Assembly (NCBI GenBank): GCA_002150815.3
Contig: NDFF03000178.1
Coordinates: 101,091-165,090 of the forward strand
Source: Grammothele lineata
Lineage: Eukaryota > Basidiomycota > Agaricomycetes > Polyporales > Polyporaceae
Length of the DNA stretch: 64,000 bases
Direction: 5' to 3'
In this document: positions 32,801-44,158 of the stretch, one piece after another
Layout: the number at the start of each line of letters is the position of its first letter
How positions within the stretch are numbered: position 1 is the first letter of the stretch
Position numbers and translations under genes: made by a program
Notes under the pieces: generated by a model
Databases searched by the model: none
The model's input: only the letters and a program-made list of their open reading frames with translations
What the model was told of the DNA's origin: nothing

Positions 32801-35800
32801 CTTGCGACGGAGTTTCAGTTGCATGCGCACACGGATACTTGTTGGAAACACTTACGTCGGGGCGAACCGCGGGATGATGCACATTGTCGGATGCGAATGA
32901 ATGGCGTGACGCGTAGTGAGACCTGTATTGACGACGAGACGGGGTCTATCTTGTTGCGGAGGTTACACCCATGGATCGCTAATTTCAATCCGGTGGTCTT
33001 GGGCCTGATCAAAGGGAATATGGATATCAAATCGATAGGGTCAGGGACGGCCGCGAAGGCGCTGATATACTACGTCACCGATTATATTACCAAGGCGTCC
33101 ATTCCGATAGCGATTGGGTTGACTGCGCTTCGTAGTGCGCTAGAAAAGGCGGAGATTAGGTTCCCTGGAGCCAATGTTGGAGAAGATGACCGGGGGGTTC
33201 GTTCCGCTCTCACGTCCACGGTGAACTGTATCCTGTCGAAGCAGGAAATATCTCATCAGCAGGTCATGAGTTACCTTGTCGGAGGAGGCGATCATTATGC
33301 GAGCCACCGGTTCCGTTTGCTTCACTTTGGGGCATTCGAAAGATTGGTCGTTCGTTTTTGGGATGCGCGCGAGGGACCAACCATTCGAGTCGAGGGGTAT
33401 CAAGACGCGGAGCAATTACAGCGTCCGAGCGGGGATGGGCAAGGTGACGTTGAGCTCGTAGAGAGTACGCCGCCGCATGACGCCCCAGTACCGGACGGGA
33501 ATACGGATAATGCGTCGCATCCTGACGAGCACGTTGTCCTTCGATTGGGTTCTGGGACTATAGAGTCAGTCAGCCAGCAGCAGGATTACATGTACCGACC
33601 GCGCGAGGAACCGTTCGAAGGAATGTGCTTGTATGAATTTATGGGAAAGGTGGAAAAAATCTCTCGAAAGAGAGACGAACGCCGGGGAGGTAGCGGTAGA
33701 GAGGGCGGCAGTCGACGGGGTCGAGTCGCGGAGGCGAGGGGTCTGTTTTTACCCGAGCATCCACAAAGCGACCGGTTCATGCTGAGACGGCGCGTGGTAT
33801 GGATAGTTCCGACCATCCTTGGCGATGGGATTGCGCGTTCCGATAGAGGCGACGAAGAGCGGAACCGATGGGCTCGCGCGGTGCTGATCATGTTTGTGCA
33901 TTGGAGACACCCCGGTGACTTGAAACGCGACGGAGAGCAGTGGTGGGACGCTTACATTCGCAAGCGAGAACGCATCAATCCCGCCCATGAACGATTTATA
34001 CAGAACATCCACGCTTTATCTGAATGCCGTGACGCGCGTGCTGAAGCTGCCCGTGGACGCCTGGCTGCGTCAGCATCAGGTAATCCTGTCCAGTTCCCAC
34101 CGCTGCCAAATGTCGACTCCGCGGAAGGTGAAGATCGTGACGGCGGGACGTGCCTGATCTCAGATGAGTTGGATTGCTTCGCGGATGACGATACGCAGCC
34201 TTCGCGGGCCACGTCGGGTCTGGAACGTACGCTAGATTCGGTGTTAGGGGTTCGTGCTCGGGTGGCGCTGGACAGGTGCTTCGCGACGCGATCTCCGGCC
34301 GACCTGGTTCCGCCGTCCGGGACTGTATCTGAGATTACTGAGCTGGAGTACGCGACATTTGCGATGGAGCAAGAGTCGATGCGCGCGTTGAAGAAGCGGC
34401 GTCGTCCTACTCGGGACGAACCGGAAGCGTCGGATCGCGCCCCACCGTCGATCCCGCCACCGCGTGTGGTGCCTCCGAGGGTGGACGTGGGAAGACTGGA
34501 CGACGGCGGAGGCGTACTGCCTCCATTGGGCGATCTGGAGCAAGATGTCAGCGAGCTCATAATCGAACAGATAGCCGTTGAGATGGGCTTGAGAAGCAAT
34601 CCAGAGCAGTTCCGCGCGTTTCAAATCGTTGCCAGACATGTATGTCATGGCGGACCACAGCTTTTGATGTACGTCGGCGGTATGGGTGGAACTGGAAAGT
34701 CGTATGTCATACAATCGGTGCTGAGATTGTTCGACTTACTTGGTCGGCGTCATGAAGTCTTGGTCGGCGCGCCGACTGGAGCCGCTGCGATTCTGGTCGG
34801 GGGTCATACGCTGCATTCGCTGACAATGTTGCCGGACACTGGACGGAAAGATCTTTCAGGCCTGGTGGCCATCTGGCGCGGCGTTCATTATCTTATATGT
34901 GACGAGATATCCATGATCGGCGCTAGGTTCATGAGTCAGTTGTCGAGCCGTCTTCAAAGAGCAAAGGGGGACGACGGCGTTTTGGCTGAACTCCCCTTTG
35001 GTGGCGTGAACATACTCTTCACTGGTGATTTCGCACAGTTGCGTCCAGTGAAGCAGGGATCGCTTTATTCTCATCGTTTGGTGAAATCCCCAAGTCTGTT
35101 GGAGATGCAAACCGCGGATGGCGTGAGCGAACTGACGGGGGTATACTTGTGGAGGTTGGTTTCGCGGGTAGTTCTATTGGTGAAAAATCAGCGCCAGCGC
35201 GGCGATGTCGTGTACGGGGAATTACTCAGCAGAGTGAGAGTTGGGGAAGCCCGGAAGACTCGAAGCGGCGGCGAGCGAAGCGATCTCGAGATATTGCGGA
35301 GTCGCGAGCTTGGCCGGATGGCGCTCGAGCACCCCGAGGAGTTGCCGGCGTTCTGTGATGCTCCCGTGATAGTCGGGAGAAAACGCGTACGAGACATCCT
35401 GAACGCGCGGTTGGTTGCACATCATGCGGGCAGGCTGTCTGCGCGAGTATTCCTGTACCATTCCGAAGACACCGTGAGCGGGGAAGTCCCAGACGATGAG
35501 ACAAAGGACACACTTTGGCGATTGGAGTCGTCCGTGACCAATGATTCATTGGGTAGGCTTCCGCTGTTTCCCGGGATGAAAATCATGGTACAGGAGAACA
35601 TTGCGTTTAGTAACAACGTGGTCAATGGCGCAGAAGGGGTGATCGTGAAAGTGCGATTCCGGAAAGATCGACGTGGGAAGCGCATCGCTGTAGCCGTCCA
35701 CGTTAGGATTCCCGGTGCCGGGCGTGTATGCAGCGGACTCGAGGCGGACGTAGTCCCCGTGTTCCCGGAACCGGTGTCCTTCAAATGGGTTCGAGTTGAG

Positions 35801-36139
35801 GAGGACGAGCCTGTCAAAAGGACGGTTCGTCGCTGGCAGTTGCCGCTTCTACCTGCGTACGCGTATACCGATTACAAGAGTCAAGGTCGTTCGTTGGCCA
35901 CGGCGATAGTCGACATCGATAGTGCGCAGAGCCTCCAGGGCGCGTATGTGATGCTTTCTAGAGTGCGTTCGTTGTCGGGGCTGATGGTCTTGCGCCCGTT
36001 CGTGGCGGATAAGGTATGCATGCGCGCATCGCAGGAGCTACGAGACGAGTTAAAGAGGTTATCGGAATGGTCGGAGAGCACGCGGCGAGAGTTTGAACGT
36101 TCGCAGACGTTGCGCAGTCGGATGCTAGCAGTTGTGTAG
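29890..36139 (+). CDS. Helitron-like Rep/PIF1 helicase (2022 aa, four exons)
   Basis: Exons 29890-29956, 30009-30068, 30142-30198 and 30255-36139 join in phase. The N-terminus is acidic (SADLEGLENLGELLDGFD). Residues about 270-370 hold a Cys-rich DUF6570-type region with LVVCAVCARRVP and DIQVCAECADDLCEKG. The Helitron_like_N domain (about 670-1000) has LFVTLNPSDIHNP, the HUH-type motif GTLHCHMLIWL (H-C-H) and YYVTDYITKA with two Tyr three residues apart, the expected catalytic pair of rolling-circle Rep. The C-terminal PIF1 helicase (about 1480-2000) has Walker A GGMGGTGKS, Walker B LICDEISMI, GDFAQLRPV and a final YTDYKSQGRSL and GAYVMLSRVRSL. Such proteins nick and unwind DNA for Helitron transposition. 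All motifs are intact. I could not find the element's TC and CTRR ends. Confidence 0.85.
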
Positions 36140-36973
36140 GTTCCGCAGTTTCGAAGACTGTACTGTATGGTGTAGAAGTGCGACGCGTAGTTGGATTACT
36201 GGTCTAGCGAGCATGTTGGGCGTTAGTCCCCGACTCGGCCGAGCCTTGATAGCCGAATGGGGTACGCCGCTGTTGGTGTCGCGTACTCGGATCTACGATC
36301 GAGAACGCAACATGGCTAGTGGAATGGTTCTCGTTAGACGCTGTGAGCGGTGTTCATCGTGAGCGTGCGTCGAGGTGTTAGATGGGGACGTGTGAGTGTT
36401 GTTGTATGCTGTTTGCTTGTATTTGGCTGGGCGCGCGTCGTGTGTCAAGCGGTCGCGTGACGCGTTTATGCCATCCTGTCGGGCGTCGATGCATACGGAA
36501 ATAAGTGTATCTCGGTATGCTCATTGGTGGTATGTAGTGTATGTGTACATGTACATCGGTGTCTACGTCGGATAAGTTAAGTCACGAGACTCCGCCCTCC
36601 CTCGGTTTCCTGCTATGGTTCGTATCCGCCGGCCAGACGTGCCCCTGAGGTTCCTGATTCCTTGAGACTGTGTGTCGTGTGAGGTGGGGTTCCTGTGAGC
36701 CATTAACATGCGGCTGGCATCCGGCACGTGCACATACTACTTACGACGCTTGATCGAGAGTCCTTACTTTCACGATATAGGCGTGCGGGTGGCCGGCCTC
36801 CAACCCGAACCGGTCGATGTCTTCGGCGGCACGCGAGGCTCGAGCCGCGTATCGGCCCGGTTGCCGGGTGGCGTACGAAGGTCCGGATCCTCCCCTACCC
36901 GTTATGGAAGCCGTTCTACGAGACGCCACCTATCTTTCATACTGTCGAAACTATCCGCGCCCTGTGAACTCGA
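36140..36973. other. Gap after the Helitron-like gene
   Basis: No convincing gene. This is where a Helitron 3' end (short hairpin followed by CTRR) would be expected if the element were compact; I see no clear candidate. Confidence 0.35.
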
Positions 36974-37449
36974 TTACATGGCCTCGACGTCAGAAGCGTC
37001 TATCCCGTGCCGATGAAGCGACCTCCTTATCCTGCTGGGTTGTGAGCACGAGTGCGCGCGATTGTGTTATATAGACTCACCCTAAAACCACTTCGACCGG
37101 GACCCATTCTTGTCCGTGCTGGTAGATCGGCGTGACTCTTCCTCTCCATGTACGTGCCTTGCGAATGCTACCTACCTCGTGCCAAGAGACGCCGCGGCTG
37201 CCAGACAGATATAGATATCCGTTGGCGGTCGGCTTACCCGTCCAACCAAGCCCTTCAGAGAACGCCTGACCGTTGGTTAGCGACTAGGCAGGGCGGTGTA
37301 CGCATAACGCACCAAGTGAAGCTCGGTGAATCTCACCTCGCGCCGGAACCCCTTCACGCCAAAGATGGCCCGGAACGTCTAGCGTGCCGTCAACCCGAGG
37401 CACAAATAGAGAACGACACGCTGCGTACCTGGACGTGATCGTCGTGCAT
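36974..37449 (-). CDS. Small protein of unknown function (108 aa, four exons)
   Basis: Exons (minus) 37449-37429, 37378-37337, 37283-37081 and 37034-36974 join to exactly 109 codons; the introns are 50, 53 and 46 nt with good donors and CTAG or CCAG acceptors. The product starts MHDDHVQTFRAIFGVKGF, then SEGLGWTGKPTANGYLYL, SWHEVGSIRKARTWRGRV, YQHGQEWVPVEVVLG and ends GIDASDVEAM. The Trp/Gly-rich pattern suggests a small beta fold. It looks like a member of a short Agaricomycete-specific multi-copy family. Function unknown. Confidence 0.55.
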
Positions 37450-38349
37450 TGAGGGTGGTCGAGTGGAGCGAGCGAAACGGTAAGTTTTGACGCGATGCGC
37501 AGGAGTAGATATACGATGAGAGCGATGGTGGTGGACGTGAATGAAGACGAGGACGGAGACGAAGACGCTGCGGCAAGTCGGTTAAGTCGAGATATGAGGC
37601 GCCCAGCGGGCCGGCGTTTTCCGCCACACGTGCGCGCTGCCTTATTCGGACCACCCGGCCTCGGTGCCTGTCTCCGCATCTCTTCTGTACTCGGGTGAGT
37701 CAGCATTCGTTGCCGGCGGCTACTGTCTGCGGTCCCGACCTGCGCTTGTCGGGCCGTTCCGCCGCCGCTGAAGGCGACGGCGCGTGCGTCCCGACAATGG
37801 GTGGTCGTCCTCCCTTGATCTCCAGTCTCTTGTTCGCCTCGTGGCGTGTCTTTGCTTTCGTCGCCGCGGCCGTCGGTCGTGTTGTGCTCGCTGGTGGACT
37901 GGTCTTCGGCTCCCTCGTTCATTCAAGCGTACCTTCGACTCGTCTTGAAGGGGTCCGATCAAGGACGCGAATGCTCCATCTTACATCCGGTGCGTCTCGC
38001 TCTTCGTTTCTTCTGAGCGGCTCGGTTTGTCTTCACGACGCGAGTGTCCGCTGATGGAATGCGACCAGGTCCTCCGTGCGTGTTGGTACGTCTATCCCTC
38101 GTCGTTCTCAGGTTCGTTGTCGCGAGGGCCACTGTCGTGCGGGAAGACGCGTGCGATGGGGTGGATGACGGCCGGTGCCGTGGGCATGGAGTGTTCTTGG
38201 GCTCCTGCCGGACAGGAGTCGTAGCCCGTGAAACCGTGTACGCGATGTCACCGCTGACTCGCCCTTCCTCCTCCTCCGTCCGCGGCCATTGCGATATGGC
38301 ACGGCTCCTGGTGCTTGCCGGCGGCGTGAACTGTTTCCCGACATGGGAT

Positions 38350-39430
38350 GTTCTATGTGGCGTCAGCGTCGCGGTCGGTTGTTACAGTTGGTGCGCCTCT
38401 TTCTTTGTTCTTTGCGCTTGCGGTCTCTCACGACGTCCCCACAATACTCATGTTGAAAACGAGTGTGTTCGCCTCAAGAACGTGTGCATTATACACGGCG
38501 GCCATGTTGTCATCACGTACAAGCGGTACGTACGTACGCCTCTCCGTGTTCTCCCCGCCATCCCTCCATGCTGTTCGCCGACGCGGATAGGTCATGGACA
38601 ATATGTACGTCGGTCAGTTATCCACGTGCGTCCGGTTACATGGTGTTGTCTCAAACTTAGTGATCCCAGGTCGTTCGGCTGCCGACACGTGCGCGCGTCG
38701 CTCGTCATATCCTCTCCAGGCTTCACAAGCCGGGCGTATTCGTATGGCAGGACTTCTGTGTCGCGCCCACCGATAGGGCCGGAAGAGGTCCCGTGTGCGC
38801 CACGCGACTCACTCACGGACCTCAACCTTGGAGGCCGTCAGACGAATCCGATGTTGTTCACGGGTACAGGATAGGCAGTCGTGCCGGCTTTTTGTGGCGC
38901 AGTATGGCGCGTGCATGTCTACGGGCGGCCTCTGTGCTACGATACGGTACGTCTCGTCCCATTCCAACGTCGGATTCAAGTGCCTGACGCGTGTGTGCTA
39001 GTGTCCACTGTCCACTATGCAGATCGGCCTGACATTCGATCGTGTAGTCTCGGCAGGGATGTAGGAGTACGGCACGCCATCCGCCGAGGTGGATGCCTGT
39101 TGTGGCGGCGATTTCGAAGTGTTTGGGGCTCGCGCGAGGGGCGGCGGACCATCTTAGCGGCGTCGTCGCCATCGTACGAACCCCCTCTCCCCCTGATGGA
39201 ACGAACGTTGGAGCTGGCTTGCGAGACGGGCTGTGTCGACGCCGGGATGTGCGTAGATACCGACAGTTCATCGTACTTACTTGTTCTATGCCGCACTCTC
39301 TTACGCCAGGGTAATCATATGACGTACGGTCTGACGCGGCGCTGGTCGTCGTTTCTGGCCCACCATCGCAACGTACGTCGCCGCTCTGACTGAGTGCAAC
39401 GATTGACCATAGTTCTACTGGGTTCTTCCT
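38350..39430 (-). CDS. Tentative multi-exon protein, exons incompletely resolved
   Basis: Several minus-strand stretches read like exons: SDRTSYDYPGVRECGIEQ ending at a GTAAGT donor near 39278, PVSQASSNVRSIRGRGGSYD after the matching CACAG acceptor, then VPYSYIPAETTRSNVRPICI, NPTLEWDETYRIVAQRPP, and RDDNMAAVYNAHVLEANT near 38490. They lie in collinear order but in changing frames, and I could not fix all introns or the start. The overlapping 276-codon plus-strand ORF looks less like protein. Function unknown. Confidence 0.35.
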
Positions 39431-40055
39431 TGCTCAGCCATAGATGCACCCGCGTTCCAGGTGTCGCGCGGCTTTTTTGGCATGACGTCGTTTCGTGCCT
39501 ATATCTGTGCCCGGACGCCAGGACGCTATGACGCCGTGGACGCCGTTATACCTGTTCGTGGTCAGCCCCCGGTGTACGCCGGGCGGCGCTTCCGGCGGTA
39601 CAGACCCCTGCCCCGATGTCCATTGTTCGTCTGACGACGTGTCTGTTCGCGTGGCCTGGCTGGCTTAGTCTTGGTGGGCGATGTTATGCTGCTTGTGACG
39701 CGTGGCGCGGCTGACACCCCGTCCATTCTCGTGGGCGACTCTGCATGGTAATATCTGGCCGGCTTGTGAGCCACTGCAAACGCCTGTCATGCCTTCCGGT
39801 CACGTTGCCATTCGCCGCCCGTTGTGGCGGGTCGGTTCAACTCACGCTTCTAGGCGCGTCTCGATCGACTCCGTGCGTCTTAGTGGTCTGCATGCTATCG
39901 GTGGACTCAACACACTCATCGGCACCTCTCCGGGTCCGAGTTCTGGGTTGTATTTCCTTCACCATCGCATCGTACGTTTCAGTCGTATTGAGTCAATAGG
40001 GTTCTGTTCGTCCACTCCTGTCGGTGGATATGTCGGCGGCGGTTAAACGTCTCCA
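39431..40055. other. Intergenic, nothing assigned
   Basis: GC-rich sequence with short ORFs only. It may contain the 5' end of the minus-strand gene to the left. Confidence 0.35.
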
Positions 40056-40062
40056 TATATTT
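40056..40062 (+). promoter_or_regulatory. TATA-like box of the 40.2 kb gene
   Basis: TATATTT in CTCCATATATTTCC lies about 160 bp before the ATG at 40219-40225. Confidence 0.4.
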
Positions 40063-40218
40063 CCTCGTGTTTGTGTGTTTGTGCCCATTGACGTCGCTCG
40101 CCCGTGCAGACTATGAGGGATAATTCTAGCTACGCTGATGCGCGAGCGCGATTCCTGTGGCAGACAATGCCTTTTCGACTGTAAGTCACGGCATTGCGTT
40201 GTTACGGCTCATGGTTGA

Positions 40219-41366
40219 TTGAGAATGTTTTGGCCTGACAGCCCCAGGGGTGCCGTCCTCTGCCGGGAAGGAGTTACGCTCCCGGGCGAGCTAATTGCTC
40301 ATATCGCTTCATATATGCTTCGCCGCCATCTCTGGGCATTGGCTTCAGTTTCCCTCTACGTGCACGATGCCATTGCGTTCATTCTTCACGGCAACTACGT
40401 GTTAGACGACCACAATGCTGCTCGCCATATGCGCACGTTGTTACTACGAGTGGAGACGTATCCAAATGTGCACCGAAGGTACCCTGCTATCCTCGCGCTT
40501 CGAAACTTGACCATACGCGTCACGACTGCACATCGTTCTAAACGCATCATGTCGCTCCTCGAGCGCGTGCTAGCGCGAGCTCATGGTCTGGTCTCTCTAT
40601 GCGTACAGTGGGTCCCCGGTTCTCGTCTCGAGGGGTGCACATCCGTCAATTCGAGTTGCGCGGTGAAGCAGTCGTCCATATTATCAAACTTAAAATGTCC
40701 GGCGGGCGGCCGTCGAGCATTGCCATCCATACGGTGCACGAGACTCTCGTCTATCGATCTTATGGGGACTTCTTATTCCATGTGCAACCTGACAAGCCTC
40801 GTGTTGGATATGTGTCAAGATCTACGGTTGGCGAATGAGTTTGTGGGGAGTCTTGGTTGCGCCGGTTGCCTCGAGTCGGTCGTCGTATCCGCAGATGCGA
40901 TTTGTATTGAGTCCTTTATCAATTCTCTCGCCCAGACATGCCCCGCTATACAGCACCTGGGAGTTTGTCATATGGGCTGGGACGAGACTTGCGTTCTTCG
41001 ATCCATCACCGATATACTTAGAGTGAGCATTCTATCGACTGGTTCTGACGCCGTAGCCGTGCTTATAAGCCTCATCAGCTCGTCGCCGGTACAATACTGC
41101 ATGACCGTCATAACTTTTTCAGTATGCGAGCGATGACCTTTGACGCGTTCCGGTGCATATGCGACCTCGAGGAATGGCGCCCTTCGTCGATTTCAGGACA
41201 TCTGAACCAAATCCACCGAGTCCGCCCATCCTTTCATACTTTGCAGTTCGCGTGTACAAGGTTTACACCCGATGTCGCGCAAGTACGTAGCGGAGAATGT
41301 ATAGGGGCCTGTGGTTGTACCGATGAAAGATGGCGAATGTCTTCATATGTCGTGCCGGACATGTAG
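40219..41366 (+). CDS. F-box-like protein (366 aa, two exons), paralogue of the 58 kb gene
   Basis: Exons 40219-41022 and 41070-41366 join in phase across a 47-nt GTGAGC...AAG intron. Near the N-terminus, TLPGELIAHIASYMLRRH and SVSLYVHDAIAFILHGNYVL match PNELLVMIACLLSTGHVL and SLHIYNAVSVILHREIIL of the gene at 57989, and the lengths are nearly equal (366 and 369 aa). The middle is leucine-rich (NLTSLVLDMCQDLRLANEF) as in F-box/LRR proteins. The F-box itself is short and degenerate. Likely an adaptor-type protein; target unknown. Either ATG at 40219 or the in-frame one two codons later could be the start. Confidence 0.6.
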
Positions 41367-41814
41367 GGGGTTGTTGTGCTGGCGGCCGTACCATGACGCA
41401 GACCCTTTCGAATCGTGTATATACATATATACAGTGCGTACGGTTTGTCTTCTCCCGTATGCGCTCGTGTAGACAGCGGGCGAGGCGTCACGGTTAGCCT
41501 AGATGTCCTGCCGCCTTGTCTACCGTGCATGCTACGACGCCACCGTCATTATCGCTATGTGGCTTGCAGTGCGGTTGCGTCTTTGTGCTCAGACGTCCAT
41601 TGGCCGGGATGAGAAATAGTGGGCTCTTCGAAGTGTCGCGCGGGCGTTCCGTCGCGGTTATGGTGTCTTTCCGCCCGTCTGCATGTCTCTGTATGACTGA
41701 CGCGAAGATGTGTATTCCAGATATCCAGAGTGCGGTACAACGGGGTGCTACGCGAGATTCGTGTCAGCCCGGTTCGTACAGTCCACCCGACGCAGGGGTC
41801 GGATGCCTGGAACA

Positions 41815-43297
41815 TCAAAGGCCGGACGTTCTCGGCTCGCATACGACAAGGTCGTCTCCCATCGCCGCCAGGAACTGCATCGAATGATATTCCTCGATGC
41901 GACCGCGCTGGTGTGGGTTGTGTTGCATGAGTCGGCAGCAGAACTCGTACAACGGCCTGTCGTATATACGTTCCTGTGCGCGTGTGAGCGTTCCGCGGAA
42001 GCAGTTTATAAATGACGGCTAGACACGTACCGAAAGCGCGGGGGTATCCGTAATCGCTTTCATCGCGTCCGCCGGTATCTCCCTGAAGTTGGCCAGACTG
42101 ACCCGTGGGGCCTGGTCGGTGTCGTACTCGAATAGATGATTGGCGGTGGCTGCGAATTCCGGCGGGAACCGACCGAGTACCCTCTCTAACAGCAGAAGAC
42201 GTTCTCCCACTGAGTCGGTGTACTTGAACAGCGGCATCCCCGTGTATACTTCGCTCATGATGCAGCCAAAGCTGAACAGGTCCACTGCGAGCGTCCATGG
42301 GACATCTGTCGTGATGGTGATCAGGCGATCGGTCACTTGAATTAAGTTCTGCGCGTACTGATGTCCACCTCGGGGGCGCGGTATTGGTTGACTGCTATGA
42401 TCCCCGTCCTTGGGAAACGGATGACCACGGCGTCGTCGATGTCCACGATTGTCAACTCTACGCTTCTGAATTCCGTCTGCAACGGGCGTCAGTGCGGGCC
42501 TGGTCTTGCATACGATGGCAGAGCGTGAGAGCGAGTAACCTTGTTGACGAAGAACTCCGAGCTTGAGAAACGCTTCACGTTGACGACGTCCGACGACTGT
42601 AACGCAATGGTTCCCGGGTGGAGATTCGTGTGAGCCAATCCGAATGAATGAAGGTCTGCGGGTCTGCGGGTCAGTGCATGAAGGACGCGGCGTATGGCGA
42701 CGCGCTTACATTCGATCGCGCGTTGTAATTGGACTCCGATCTCACGTACGTGCCTCAACGGCAGCGGAAACATACAATCCAGATCGAGGGCGTCCCGTAG
42801 AGTGAACGTACAAGCGTGGGTGACGATGTACCGCGATGCGCCAAAGTCGCCTGCTTGGATGATGCTATTGAATAGCCTATAACCAGAGATTCGCCGTCAT
42901 TGTGTCAGTTATTGGGCAGCTTGGATAATTTCGCCGACGTACTTCGTCCATGGGCTGAGCCGCATGTTGAATATTTGGTGGAGCCATTCGTCGAAACTAA
43001 CCGCCCCCATCCTCTGGCGTGTTACTTTGATCCGAACCGGGACACCCGCAGCAGAATCAATGCCACGATACACAATGCTGCAGACGCGACGCTGGAGCAC
43101 GTAGTAAAAAACGACTGCGGAGTGCTCATGTCAGTGGTCGCCAGCGTGGTTCGAGTGCGGATGTACGTACATCTCCCAGCGATGGTCGACTGTTCTCGAT
43201 CCTTTCCAATTACGGCTCCCACGGCGTCGGGCACAGTCCCGACGACGGTGGGCTGGTCCGGACTCCCTTCTTGTGCGGTGTTTGACGCGTCTGCCAT
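41815..43297 (-). CDS. LAMMER/CLK-like pseudokinase (377 aa, seven exons)
   Basis: Exons (minus) 43297-43171, 43114-42943, 42876-42710, 42655-42540, 42476-42359, 42305-42031 and 41973-41815 join in phase to 378 codons. Kinase landmarks: a poor Gly loop (VLQRRVCSIVYRGID), the beta-3 Lys in VPVRIKV, SRYIVTHACTFTLRDAL, the catalytic loop as HTNLHPGTIAL instead of HRDLKPEN, VDIDDAVVI where DFG is expected, the intact QYRAPE, DLFSFGCIMSEVYTG and ERLLLLERVLGRFP, which resembles the LAMMER region. The catalytic Asp is Asn, the DFG Gly is Asp and the Gly loop is lost, so phosphotransfer is unlikely; a scaffold or decoy role is inferred. A TATATATA box lies 190 bp upstream. Confidence 0.75.
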
Positions 43298-43487
43298 GTA
43301 GCCGCTTTCGATTGATCGTTGGTCAGGCACTATGAACGTGATCAGCAATCATGGCAACGATATAAAGGAGCTGGGCGGTGGGTGTGTACTGCACCGGAGA
43401 CTATTGTAGCCGCCGTCGAGGGCGGCGGGATAAGACTGGCGACTCGTAGTGGCGGGAGGTCGGTAATCGCATTTTGTTCGACAGTAC

Positions 43488-43495
43488 TATATATA
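43488..43495 (-). promoter_or_regulatory. TATA box of the pseudokinase gene
   Basis: TATATATA (palindromic) lies about 190 bp upstream of the ATG at 43297. Confidence 0.45.
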
Positions 43496-43499
43496 CGTG

Positions 43500-44090
43500 T
43501 AGCGTGAAACGGTGCGTGGACGGCCCGAGCGACAGAGTGTCGATGGCGGAGAGGGGCTAGTGGAGAATGTGTGCGTCCGTTGTGGCTAGGGTTGTCCTGA
43601 TGGTAAGTGTATGGTGACTTCTGGAATGGCAAGATTGACGACTAATGGTCGTTCTCGTGGAATACGGCGATACTTCTTGTGGATCGTTGATGCGCCGTGC
43701 GGAACGGGACGCGCCGGTCACCTGACCGCCGGTCCGCGGTTCGGTTTTGGGTGGAGCGCCGCGGTTCGCGCGTGGGTCAGCGCTGCGCGTGTTCTACTTG
43801 AATTTCCGTTCCGGGCTTGGACGGCTGAACTTCTGTCAAAGCTCCGGTCTCGAATCTTGACACGGTGGAATTCCGATGGAACCGAGGCGATGCCCGCTTG
43901 AGGCGAACCCCGTCCCTCCTTTTCCCCCCCCCCCTCCCCCGATTGCTAGGCGGCCCGTGGTTTCAAATCTGTACGCCATGACATCACGCCGCTACGTCCG
44001 CGCGGGTTAAGTCAGCCGGCGTGTCGTAGTCACTGACCAGTCAGACTGCGACGCGCGCGCCCTTGTCGGTTCGCTAGCGCCATGCAGGGA
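43500..44090. other. Intergenic with a poly-C tract
   Basis: No gene assigned. A C-rich run at about 43922-43940 (eleven C, T, five C) has the form of a G-quadruplex on the minus strand. Confidence 0.4.
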
Positions 44091-44096
44091 TATAAG
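44091..44096 (+). promoter_or_regulatory. TATA box of the 44.2 kb gene
   Basis: TATAAG in GGGATATAAGCGAG lies 68 bp before the ATG at 44159. Confidence 0.4.
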
Positions 44097-44158
44097 CGAG
44101 TAAGGGATCTGGTACGTATTGTCGACCCCAGCCGGGAGGTGTCGGCTTAGCGAACGCA

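Noticed and set aside
37284..37922. 212-codon minus-strand ORF
   Set aside because: It crosses the better supported 108-aa spliced gene in a different frame and has low-complexity Ser/Arg/Thr composition.
38044..38874. 276-codon plus-strand ORF
   Set aside because: The minus strand here has exon-like stretches with more natural composition; the plus ORF is rich in Val, Cys and Arg as expected from a shadow in CpG-rich DNA.
42651..42675. Tandem GGTCTGCGGGTCTGCGGG as a regulatory repeat
   Set aside because: It lies at the 3' end of a pseudokinase intron and only duplicates the acceptor site; two copies are too few to call a functional repeat.
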